From positions 1 to 62,084 of the forward strand of contig JADNYJ010000213.1 of NCBI GenBank assembly GCA_015501075.1: a stretch of DNA of 62,084 nt. The letters run 5' to 3'. The notes under the pieces were generated by a model. It was not told where the DNA came from, ran no database searches, and was given only the letters and a program-made list of their open reading frames with translations. Shown here piece after piece: positions 53,234-62,084 of this stretch (position 1 is the stretch's first letter; each line of letters opens with the position of its first letter). Position numbers and translations under genes: made by a program. Origin of the DNA: Gymnopilus junonius (lineage: Eukaryota; Basidiomycota; Agaricomycetes; Agaricales; Galerinaceae).

Positions 53234-55392
53234 GCTGGGATTCGAACCCCTTGTCTATTGCAATCACACTGTCAAACCTTGTTTTAAAAGAGATGCTGCA
53301 AAGATCACATACCTGCAAGGAAGCCGGTGGAAGGTGAGGACTGGCAGCAGGAAATGAGAGTGTTGCTGAAGGAATTCCCCAAGGGCCAGAGGTTGACCGA
53401 GCAGAGTTAAGGGCACCCTGCAGTTTCAGAGCAATTGCTGCTCATTCAAATTCATCAATGACATCCTCTCCAGGAGCGCCAGAGAGGGCAGTGACAATAC
53501 AGGCAAGCTCAGACAGGGAGAGGACTATGTTCGACATCGACAGAAGAGTGGGAGGTCTGGAGGGCACGAGGACATGATGTGGTCAATGTCGAAGTCTGAA
53601 CTTGCAGGATGTGACAGTCACATGCAACATCACGCAAACTCTGGACACATCCAAGTCGCATCTGCTTGTTGATCCTCACCCTCATTGTTGATACCTGCCT
53701 CTGGGAAAGTGCAAACTCAAATTGACCTTTGAGTTTGCACTTTCCCACCTCCATACCTGCCTTGACCCTGCCTTGAACTGACTGAATTGGCCAAATACCT
53801 CTGCACCACTCCTCAGCCACCTCCTCATCCCCATTGCTTTCCCAATGCAATCAACGATATCACTTGCAAGATGAACTGTATGGTGGCACATTACCTGGAG
53901 GCCCACAAGATGATGGTGGTGGGAGTCTTTGAAATCTGTCATGCAAGTCTATAGTCAAGGTAAGTATCACAGGATCAGGTACCTTTGTGAGTATGATGTA
54001 CTGACTTATCACTTACTATCTTTGATCTTAGAATCTCGGTTCTTATCTCTGGTCACCCCTTCGTCATGCCTCTTACGCACATGTGGTAAGACAATGGTAA
54101 GCTTACTGCCAATTCTCCGAGCTGCTCACTGTCTCTTTGTTAGGTCAGCATTACTCCCTTCTGACCCTCAATTTCTCCACTGCTCTGTCCCACTGTCGCC
54201 AGCAGCACACGCAATTGACAGAATGCAGCAAGTGCCATGCTGTCCCACTCGTAGGCGAGCCACGAACGATGTTCATGCCCATCTACAAGCAGACAGAGAG
54301 CTTCCAGACAAAGCTAGAGCTTGGCATGAGGTGAGTATGCACCTCTATCATGTGGACTTGGGTCAGATACTTACTGATTTGTAGTTTGGTTTCTTCAGCC
54401 ATTGGAATCCCTGGCACCCAGCCATTCCACTGCCAGCATCGACAGTAGCAGCAACGAGAGCAGCATACAGTGGAGATAACTGGCTGCTTTGATGCGTGCA
54501 GAGCTGGAGCTGGGGATAGCATTGGAAGAGTGTCTATAAGTAAGTCACCACATCCTATTCAATAAATTCAATGCTCACCCTTTACCTCAGATCTATCCAT
54601 GGCGAAGAGCTTAGAGAGTCGAATAGACTCGATGATCTCTTTTTGTCCTAGCATCACCTGCTGCCTTTCCTTTGATCTGGAATGGCCATCTGTTCTCGGC
54701 ATCCCAAAGCATGCAGGACTGCGAAATGGGTCTCCTAAGTGCGTCATAGGCCACAGTGGTACTGTAGGTGATTGCTGTGAGGTGAGGGATATGGTTGGAT
54801 GTGGAATTGGTGAGTATTTCATTTGTAGTATAGTTGCTTATGTGCTTCCTTATGACTTGATACCGTAGGTCATCGAACAATTCCCTAATTGCTGCAGCAG
54901 CCAGATATCTCCCCATCAACCACCCACGATGACCAGCCAGGAAGGTAAGCCACTTTCTCATCCTTTCTTGTCAGAAACTCGATTCTGACATCTTGCATTA
55001 TAGCCGTCAAGCATCTCTGCACCATGGATTGGTCATAGATGTTGTTCAGTCAATACTCTAGCTGATATCTGGACAATAAATGTAAGAAGCATACCAAACT
55101 TTATGGCTTTGAATGTACCAATGAAATTTCTATCCAGGGCGAGGGTTATGTTTCCTCACCTTGGCATGCTATTTCTACACCAATTGACGGCAGCACTGAA
55201 AGCTATGGTTCAAATGCCAAGGTGAGATTCTCATGATATTTTGAGAAATTGCCAAGGTATGAACACATTTTCCTAGGGTTTGGAATGATATAAATTCAAG
55301 TGGTCATCTCCCAATCCTTCCTCAGTCTTGAAGTCCTACTTCAGCTCCAGCTCGCCCTTAAACAGCTATTACTTGAACAAACTCTGATCGAA
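53234..55392 (+). other. Possible exon fragments of an unrecognised plus-strand gene
   Basis: Several plus-strand pieces end and begin at good splice signals: ...GGCATGAG/GTGAGT at 54330, TTTGTAG/ before 54385, GTGAGT at 54808, CCGTAG/ at 54868, GTAAGC at 54946 and ATTATAG/ at 55003. Between them are Cys/His-containing segments such as LTECSKCHAVPLVGE (about 54205-54255) and RIDSMISFCPSITCCLSFDL (54617). They do not chain into one frame I trust and match no family I know. They may be a decayed gene upstream of the small secreted-protein gene. Confidence 0.3.
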
Positions 55393-55711
55393 ATGCAATT
55401 CCACAAGAGCTTCATCACCTTCATCCTCACTGCCATCTTGTCAACTCATGCTCTCCCCGTAAGTGGTCTTGTGCACCTGTAACCAGCTCTGTTGTTCATG
55501 CTGACATGGTTGATTTTTAGACCACTATTCTGGGTGCTGAGGTGGCTGCTCATGACATCATTCATGGCAGAGATCCTCTTCTGAAGTTCGAGGCCTGCCA
55601 TCATGGATCAGGCTCCTGCCATGGCTCTCGCAGTGGATGTGCCCTTGAAGCTCATAGGCATGGCTCAGGTTCCTGTCATGCTTCTCGCAGTGGCTGTGAG
55701 TTGGAAGCTCA
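55393..55711 (+). pseudogene. Small secreted repeat protein, interrupted by Copia-2
   Basis: Exon 1 (55393-55458) encodes 22 residues, MQFHKSFITFILTAILSTHA-LP, a clear signal peptide. A 62-nt intron (55459-55520, GTAAGT...TTTTTAG with a CTGAC branch-like site) leads in phase to exon 2. The mature part begins TTILGAEVAAHDIIHGRD. Two tandem 19-residue units follow, HHGSGSCHGSRSGCALEAH and RHGSGSCHASRSGCELEAH, about residues 49-86. The Copia-2 LTR begins inside the next codon, and the frame would read through into 54 LTR-encoded codons. Small secreted cysteine-containing repeat proteins are common in fungi, some acting at host or substrate surfaces. The specific role is unknown. Confidence 0.65.
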
Positions 55712-56141
55712 TGTTGACATGATAAGTGTCCATGTGACTACATCACATGACTCACATGACACGCGTGATCAGATGCATCTATACACGACTAGATCCAGTG
55801 ATGACAGAGTATCACAGTCATCTTATATGACTAAAACATGTGATCACTTAGTGAGCATATTACTCATCTTATGAGTAGATATTAGTAATTACATAGTAAT
55901 TAGCTGAGTAATTGCCTTATGCATTACTCATACATAGTTAGTCACTGCATGTCCTGTAGGTATATAAGGATGCTCTAAACAGCGTCCTAATCTAAGTCAT
56001 TCATACTTCTGTAGTAGCCTAAGTAGTCACCTTAGCACTAGCCTCTTACAACCCAGGTAAGCTAGTAGCTACATTGATACTATGCAGAGTGCATTGTGCA
56101 TGCAGTGGTTGCTCACTGTATGTACCATTTGCTGCTTGATA
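55712..56141 (+). repeat. 5' LTR of Copia-2 (430 bp)
   Basis: Same length and order as the Copia-1 LTR. The start TGTTGA is kept, but the end reads TTGATA instead of TCAACA, three transitions. TATA box at 55961-55968. Confidence 0.95.
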
Positions 56142-56154
56142 GGTTATGGGCCCT
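56142..56154 (+). other. Copia-2 primer-binding site (initiator tRNA-Met type)
   Basis: GGTTATGGGCCCT directly follows the LTR and is complementary to an anticodon arm AGGGCCCATAACC carrying CAU. It nearly matches the site of Copia-3. Internal (not 3'-terminal) pairing with initiator tRNA-Met is a known Copia trait. Confidence 0.72.
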
Positions 56155-56170
56155 GATAGCAAAGCATGCT

Positions 56171-56314
56171 GTTCGCCATTGGCAGAACCTGCTTGACATT
56201 GAGTTTGCCTTAGGGCAGAACCTGTCCAGCATTGTTCGCCATTGTGCAGAACCTGCTTAGCATTGGTCTGTAGCTTACTTCTACCTGGGAAGATAGTTCG
56301 CCATTAGGCAGAAC
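56171..56314 (+). other. Repeated hairpins in the Copia-2 RNA leader
   Basis: GTTCGCCATTGGCAGAAC (56171-56188), GTTCGCCATTGTGCAGAAC (56234-56252) and GTTCGCCATTAGGCAGAAC (56296-56314) each fold on themselves. In two of them the stem is GTTC-GCC paired to GGC-GAAC with one bulged A. Each of the first two is followed by a similar CCTGCTTRRCATTG stretch. Weaker copies follow at about 56328 and 56360. Confidence 0.6.
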
Positions 56315-56574
56315 ATCGACCACAGCTGTTCGTTGCTAGACAGAATGCTCTCCCACAATTGTTCGCTACCATGCGCAACATTGTATAGGGCTTTGTCATG
56401 TGGGCCCAGACATCTGTCACTGTCTGGACAAATTGCCCTTAAGGGGTTAATTCCATGTCTGGCGCAGGTATTTTTAGCAGTGCTTTCCTTATTTAGCACA
56501 CTTCTTACACACCTGTCGCTGACACAACCCAGCTCTTTTCTTAACAGAAATCCAACCATCCAAACAACTCAACA

Positions 56575-57924
56575 ATGTCTTCTGTCAAAAACACCACTTC
56601 TATCTCCTTCACCACCTCCGACCTTCCTAAATTCGATGGTCATCACTACCGCCAATGGGCATCAAAGATGGAGGCCATCATCCTCCATATGGACGTTAAA
56701 GCTATCCTTGAAGGAACCCTCACCACTCCTCCAGAGCAAGCAATTAGGGAACCCTCATTTCCCACTGGCACTCATGCCACTGACTCGACTCCTGCCATCG
56801 CACCATCCCAGGGTGATATCATCCTGTACAATGCCCGCTTCTCTCACTGGACTGCTGCCGAGGAAGTGTACCACTATAAATTGGAGAGTTACAACTCCAA
56901 GAATGCCAAGGCTCTCGGCCTTTTGGCCATGTGTCTCGATACTGGAATATGGGAACAGGTGAAAGCCCTGTCTGCAGCTGAGGCGTGGGCCTGGATCTCC
57001 TTGAAGTACTCCAAGGAGATGTTCATCGAGACCCTCGAGGACTTTAGGGTCCTTATGAACCTTAAGATTGATCTCTCCGATCCCAACCCCCAGCTTGCCA
57101 AATTCCATTATCACTATGGCCATCTCCTGCTTGCCGCAGATGCAACGGGCTCCTCACAAATGGTACCCATGGTCTCTGAATCCATGGGGTGCCTGATTCT
57201 GCTCATGAATCTTCCACTTGCCATGAATGTCACATCGCAAGAATCCATCTATCAGCGGATGATGGAAGATTTCACACGGCAATATACAGTGCCAGAAATG
57301 GCACTGAAAGACCTCTTTGAAAGCATTCGCACCACATGGGCTGCCCGATTTGGGCACCTTAAGCAGCACGAGCAACCCAAGCATGGCACATTCTATGTGC
57401 CGAAGCAGCTCAACCCACCTAAGGACAGCCGGCCCAGAAACCAACAGGCTAGCAATGTGAATGTGCAGCGCAATACTGCGATCAAACCAAAAGGTCCTGA
57501 ACCTCGCCACTCTGATCAGCAGAATGCTGGTAACCCCAGCAGTTTGCAGAAAAAGGAGTATCCTAAGAGGAAACCCCACTGCTCTGGCTTCAAACTGAAG
57601 TCAGCATGCTTTGTTGAGGACTCTGATGATGAGCCCTTTACACTTGCATCAACAGTGCATTTCCCACCACTAGAGAAATCGTGCCCAGTCCCCACTACTC
57701 ATAATGTAGTTGAGATTAGTGGGAGAGGTACTATTACCTCTCACAAAGTTCGCGAAGGTGCCTGGAAGAACCCCACTCAGGGAATGGCGCCATACCCCTC
57801 TTTTAGGAAATCGCGGGACCTGATGTCTTGGATCGGGGTTACCCCGACCATTGCCACCTCGAGTAGATTCGAGGAAGTCGCCCTTAATATGGGTGCAAGT
57901 AGGATTGCCGAGAAATGGGAATGA
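56575..57924 (+). CDS. Copia-2 Gag
   Basis: Intact frame of 449 codons from ATG (MSSVKNTTSISF). Residues 15-60 have the Copia Gag opening FTTSDLPKFDGHHYRQWASK. The middle contains AEAWAWISLKYSKE and SQESIYQRMMEDFTRQY. The C-terminal third is Lys/Pro/Asn-rich with PKRKPHCSGFKLKSACF but lacks a clear CCHC knuckle. It would form particles. The stop at 57924 separates it from pol. Confidence 0.88.
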   Translation: MSSVKNTTSISFTTSDLPKFDGHHYRQWASKMEAIILHMDVKAILEGTLTTPPEQAIREPSFPTGTHATDSTPAIAPSQGDIILYNARFSHWTAAEEVYHYKLESYNSKNAKALGLLAMCLDTGIWEQVKALSAAEAWAWISLKYSKEMFIETLEDFRVLMNLKIDLSDPNPQLAKFHYHYGHLLLAADATGSSQMVPMVSESMGCLILLMNLPLAMNVTSQESIYQRMMEDFTRQYTVPEMALKDLFESIRTTWAARFGHLKQHEQPKHGTFYVPKQLNPPKDSRPRNQQASNVNVQRNTAIKPKGPEPRHSDQQNAGNPSSLQKKEYPKRKPHCSGFKLKSACFVEDSDDEPFTLASTVHFPPLEKSCPVPTTHNVVEISGRGTITSHKVREGAWKNPTQGMAPYPSFRKSRDLMSWIGVTPTIATSSRFEEVALNMGASRIAEKWE

Positions 57925-60900
57925 GTAGCACTGTGCATATCCACAGTAGCACCACCACAGAGAATGTTGCATCAGGGTCGTCGATGACGACCAAGATCTA
58001 TAATGATCTCTTTGGTCCTGAGCCCTATCGGCACCGACCCCAGATCCTTCTCAGATGGCAGTTGATTCCGAACTGCTTATGTGGAAAACTGGAATCAGAT
58101 GCATGGGGTAGTGTCACAAGGCGATCTTGCCTATGTGGACGATGATGAGGAGTATATCTCCTTTGGGGAAGAAGAGTTCCGCCACCACCACCGATCGGTG
58201 AGTCCCTACATCTTGGATCGCACTATATTGGTGCTGATGGAACATTGTCAATAAAATGGATCAACAGACCCAAGATGACATGTACAAGATGATGCGGGAT
58301 TCAGACCCGATCTCCTATGAGGACGAGATGAGCAGAATCTGGGATTCAGTGCTCCTCCCTCATCCAGACTGGCAAGTACCCTCTTGTTCACATGTTGACA
58401 AGATGCTAACTGATCAACCCACAGGTATTAATATGCTGTATGGGGTAGATAGTAAATTAAATTTTTTACTATCTACAATATATATATTGATCACATTGTC
58501 TCTTGTGTGAACTGTAAGGGAAAGGAACATGAAAAGATGTTTGAGGAATGGCTTGTAGATTCCGGAGCATCCATACATTTTTCTGGACAAATCTCTGACT
58601 TCTCGGAACTTACCAAATTTCCAAGCAAAGAAAGACCAAAGGTCCAAACTGCTAATGGCATAGCCTTTGTCGATGGATTTGGTACTGTTTTTATTAAAAC
58701 AGAAGTTACCGATAAAGATAATACTGTGATGCATGAAACATTGGACTTCATCCAGTATTCTACATGCCTGATGTGACTGTACGACTTCTGTCGATGGGTC
58801 AAATCCTCAGCGCAAATAATATTGTGTTAGGTGATTCACGATCACTTAATTTCATATCCAAAGAGAATAGCCGCACCATTTTAAATGCATTGCCGAAGCA
58901 TTCTCATCATGACACTATGTTTTGGGTTAAGTCGCAGATCATCTCTGGAAAGAACTTGATCGCGATGGAATCGGTACATGCCAAAGATTACGATCTATGG
59001 CATAGATGACTCAGACACCCTTCCACTCAAGTGTTCGAGAAGTTTAAGGCTAATTCCGAAAACTTCCCATCTATTAAAGTCCCGAAGGATGCTGGCATAT
59101 GCGAAGGTTGCACAAAAGGAAAGATGCATTCATGCTCTTTCCAGACAATGTCAAATGTGCAACCAGACCATTCCAGCTGATCCATTCAGACCTTAAGGAG
59201 TATCCGGTGATTCATATCACTGGTACAAATATTTCATTTCCTTTATTGATGATCACATGTCAAATACTTGGGTCACGCTCCTCAAATGAAAGAGTGATGC
59301 GAAAGACGCTACCAGGCAATTTTTAGCCATGGTAAAAACCAAGTATAATGCCAAAGTCGAAGAATGGATGAGCGACAATGGCAGTGAATACATCGATAAG
59401 GAATACTTAGAAATCCTTAAGGATCTTGGGATCGAGATCCAAAGAAGCGTACCTCATCAGCCCCAAATGAATGGTCGAGCTGAATCTTCAATTGGACTTT
59501 AGATGAGAAAGCCGAGTCTATGCGCCTATTAGCCTGTCTCCCTGACAGCTGGTGGGAGTTTTGCATGATACACGCAGTCTATTTATACAATAGAACTCCC
59601 GTGCATCGACTCAACTGGAAATCTCCATTTGAATTAATCAATGGAGAAAAGCCTGATTTGTCACACCTACGGGTATTAGGATGTGGGGCATATGTGTTCC
59701 TTCCAAAGGATACACGGGCAAATAAACTTTCACCCAAATCCGAGTTGATGATATTCCTCGGATATCGTGGACATCCTTCTAATATGATGTTCATGCGAAG
59801 CCCCAACAATGTTCTATTCATAGCTGCCAGGCACTTTTTGATGAACATTTGTTTCCTAAATGCCAAAAGGCTAAAGTACCACTGCTTACCCAAATACATA
59901 AGCGCACCTCCCCAGAGGAACCTGTTTTGGAAGTGGAGGACAGTGATTCTCATGATGGTGATGAACCGTCCTATAGACCACCCCCAAATAATCCGTCAAG
60001 TGAGACTGAGGTACCTCGTGATGACGAGCCACCCAGGACTCCACCTCCTGAGTCACCAGCAGATACTCATCCAAGTATGCCTTCTACTCCTAGGCAAGGA
60101 CTGAGATCTAATCTCCCACCACCTGCACTGCGGAAACCCCATGCCAGTCCATCAGGGGGAGCTGCCAGTGATGCTCCAAGAAGGAGCACTCGTGAGAGTA
60201 AAAGTATGCAAAAAGAAGGGAACGTATACCCTCCTGGTACAGCCACCATAGAGATCACTGGCATAAATTAGACATAACCGGATCTGCTCCAAATTTGTCT
60301 ATGGCCTCTAGTGACCATGTGGCTGAGTACCCATACAATCCCAATATGGGAGCGGAAGGGGGAGCACATTGGCATGCCTATTTACTTTCTAAGGCAATTT
60401 CCGATAGTGCACTTCCAGATCCATTGAACGTCTGAAATTGGACTAGTAAAGATCTTAGATGGCTACCTGCCGATCAACAACAGGAATGGCACAAGGCTCA
60501 ATTCGAAGAATTAGAGGCCCTTCATAAACGAAAAGTTTATGAGCTTGCTGACCTACCTCCAGGCCGAAAGGCCATCAAAAATCATTGGGTTTTCGATATT
60601 AAGTCCGATGGACATAAAAAAGCCCGTCTAGTTGCCAAGGGATTTTCCCAAATAGAAGGCCTAGACTATGACGAGATCTTCTCACGGTTGTCCAGTTTGA
60701 GTCAGTCCGAACAATCTTAGCCTTAGCGACTCTTGAGAAATGGTGCATAGAGTCCCTTGATGTCAAATCAGCTTTCCTATATGGGAAACTTGACGAGGAG
60801 ATATATATGGAACAGCCTGATGGCTTTACCATAAAGGGACAAGAGAAGAAAGTACTCACCTGCTCAAAGCTATCTATGGGCTAAAACAAGCTGCACGTGC

Positions 60901-61985
60901 ATGGTGGTCTGAACTTGATCGCTCCCTTAAAGAGCTCGTTTCACATGCCTATATGCTGATGCTGGCATATTTGTCACAAGACATAGCGATGGGACCCTTG
61001 TCATTATGTTGGCATATGTTGATGATATTATCGTCACAGGTCCTAACACCGAATTAGTCTGACAAAAGAAGCAGTTATTTATGACTGCATGGGAATGTCG
61101 AGACCTAGGTGTATGTCAGGAGTTTCTCCACATGAGAATCAGGTACATAAAAGGCAAGACCTACATCGATCAAATGCCATACCTTAATAAGATTCTTACA
61201 TGCTTCGAATGATGAATGCAAAAGCAGCACAGACTCCATTACCTACCGGGTATAAGCCAGAACCCTTTACAGGCATGAGTTCGGCTTCACTTCAGTCAGA
61301 GTATCAATCGGTGATCGGTTCCCTGCTATATTTAATGCTAGGAACACGACCCGATATAGCCTTTGCTGTAACACAGATGGCTAAGTTCACTGCGAACCCA
61401 TCTGATGAACATCTGAACCATGCTAAATATATCATGCGCTACCTTGTTGGTATGCAGCAACTATGCACTTGTGATTCGATGGAAACAGCGATAAAGGCTT
61501 GTATGCCTACTGTGATGCCTCATACAGTGATGATAGAACAGAGCCTGATCCATGTGTCATGATCTATGCAGGGATACTTCTTTTCCCTTGCTAGCGGGAG
61601 TATCAAATGGCACTCCAAAATGCAGACTCTAGTATCAATGTCATCCACAATGGCAGAATACATGGCACTCTCTGACTGTGCACATGATTGTGCATGGTTT
61701 AAGATTCTATTCGAAGAACTCGGGATGTCAATCCCATACATTCCCTTATATGGAGATAGTCATGGAGCTATTTTTAACTCGCAAAATCCCATCACCCAAA
61801 AAGGGATAAAGCACATTGAAATATGCTACCACTATATCCGGGAACAAATAGAACTTGGGAACATTAAAATAGAGCACGTCCCTATGGACAAAAATGTTGC
61901 CGATATGTTCACCAAGAATCTAGGCCCTACCCTGTTCCTTAAACATAGACAGGCTCTAGGCATAGAGTTCTATCCCTTAGAATAG
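57925..61985 (+). pseudogene. Copia-2 pol: protease, integrase, RT, RNase H (broken)
   Basis: Protease at 58507-58776 has the intact active site WLVDSGASIHFSG. The pre-integrase and zinc region (58980-59160) contains HPSTQVFEKF and CEGCTKGK. The integrase core (59160-59500) has MSDNGSEYID and PHQPQMNGRAE. RT (60530-61050) has LDVKSAFLYG and the AYVDDIIVTG box. RNase H (61560-61985) has STMAEYMAL, YGDSHGAI and KHIEI and ends in FYPLE. Frame changes occur near 59000, 59500, 59830, 60250, 60690, 60860 and 61470, and a TGA at about 61060 is shared with Copia-1. Confidence 0.92.
58445..58476 (+). other. Perfect 12-bp inverted repeat in Copia-2
   Basis: GTAGATAGTAAA (58445-58456) pairs with TTTACTATCTAC (58465-58476) across an 8-base AT loop. 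It lies between the Gag-side frames and the protease. It could be a small palindromic insertion; no duplication is seen. Confidence 0.6.
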
Positions 61986-62044
61986 AATACTGACACATCA
62001 TGTCAGAACAAGTATGTGCGCTAATGGCACTACTTGAGGGGGAG

Positions 62045-62084
62045 TGTTGACATGATAAGTGTCCATGTGACTACATCACATGAC
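62045..62084 (+). repeat. Start of the Copia-2 3' LTR
   Basis: TGTTGACATGATAAGTGTCC and the following 20 bases match the 5' LTR exactly; the rest is beyond the window. Confidence 0.95.

Larger units (their letters stand above)
55712..62084 (+). mobile_element. Ty1/Copia element, almost complete (Copia-2), running off the window end
   Basis: 5' LTR 55712-56141, a tRNA-type primer-binding site, leader, Gag, protease, integrase, RT, RNase H, polypurine tract (CTTGAGGGGGAG at 62033-62044) and the first 40 bp of the 3' LTR. Same family as Copia-1. Gag is open but pol is broken by frame changes and stops. The flank before the 5' LTR is GCTCA, the likely 5-bp target duplication; its partner is beyond the window. 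Confidence 0.96.

Noticed and set aside
53237..53250. GGGGTTCGAATCCC on the minus strand, a tRNA B-box-like motif
   Set aside because: The T-stem pairs only three bases, no A-box or matching acceptor strand could be found upstream, and the position lies at an exon edge. Not a tRNA gene; a tRNA-derived fragment cannot be excluded.
55542..55874. Single-exon protein reading from the secreted repeat into the LTR
   Set aside because: The upstream signal-peptide exon joins in phase, and the second half is simply Copia LTR sequence, so this is an interrupted gene rather than a novel fusion.

Overview
The window reads as a transposon-packed stretch of a filamentous fungus, most likely a basidiomycete of the Agaricomycetes (inference). 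Supporting signs are genes with many short introns of roughly 50-75 nt, Ty3/Gypsy chromoviruses, Ty1/Copia elements and a Tad-like LINE, and a gene pair (a TET/JBP-type 2OG-Fe(II) oxygenase beside a DUF6532-like gene) that is typical of mushroom-forming fungi. There are no operons or prokaryotic signals. Most of the DNA is mobile; about 9 kb in the centre (25.5-34.5 kb) is an island of ordinary host genes.

Layout. 1-17 kb is a nested insertion stack: a Ty3/Gypsy element (1-7011, minus strand) sits inside the pol gene of a Copia element (7012-10333, plus), which sits inside the RNase H region of a LINE (10334 to about 16205, minus), which interrupts a flavin Baeyer-Villiger-type monooxygenase gene (16230-17106, minus). 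The LINE also carries a 573-bp hAT-type MITE with a perfect 8-bp target duplication. 17.7-25.4 kb is a candidate DNA transposon with a 17-bp terminal inverted repeat, split by a second Gypsy element (18318-24553) that has both LTRs and a 5-bp target duplication. 25.5-34.5 kb holds an RPP40-like RNase P/MRP subunit gene, a disordered hypothetical protein, a DNMT2/TRDMT1 tRNA methyltransferase, and a divergently transcribed VPS9 (Rab5 exchange factor) gene. 35-41 kb is a 233-bp MITE followed by a 5.5-kb Tc1/mariner/pogo-like transposon with related ends; it carries a Ulp1-like protease gene and a DDE transposase and is itself interrupted by a 1-kb hAT-like MITE. 41.2-46.2 kb is a third, 5'-truncated Copia element (minus) containing a 288-bp fold-back MITE. 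47-53 kb holds minus-strand multi-exon genes (DUF6532-like, TET/JBP oxygenase, and an unrecognised acidic protein). At 55.4 kb a small secreted-protein gene with a tandem 19-residue repeat is cut by a Copia element (55712 to beyond the window end) of the same family as the one at 7-10 kb.

How it fits together. Most retroelement coding regions are broken, and many breaks are TGA stops where an Arg CGA codon is expected, with reciprocal TG/CA differences between the two related Copia copies. This points to CpG deamination of methylated or RIP-like targeted repeats. The central host genes lack such stops; VPS9 instead carries indels at or near short same-base runs, which look more like sequence-assembly errors. 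The presence of a TET/JBP-type oxygenase, a family tied to 5-methylcytosine oxidation and in mushrooms to transposons, in the same window as methylation-scarred repeats is the most interesting biological theme.
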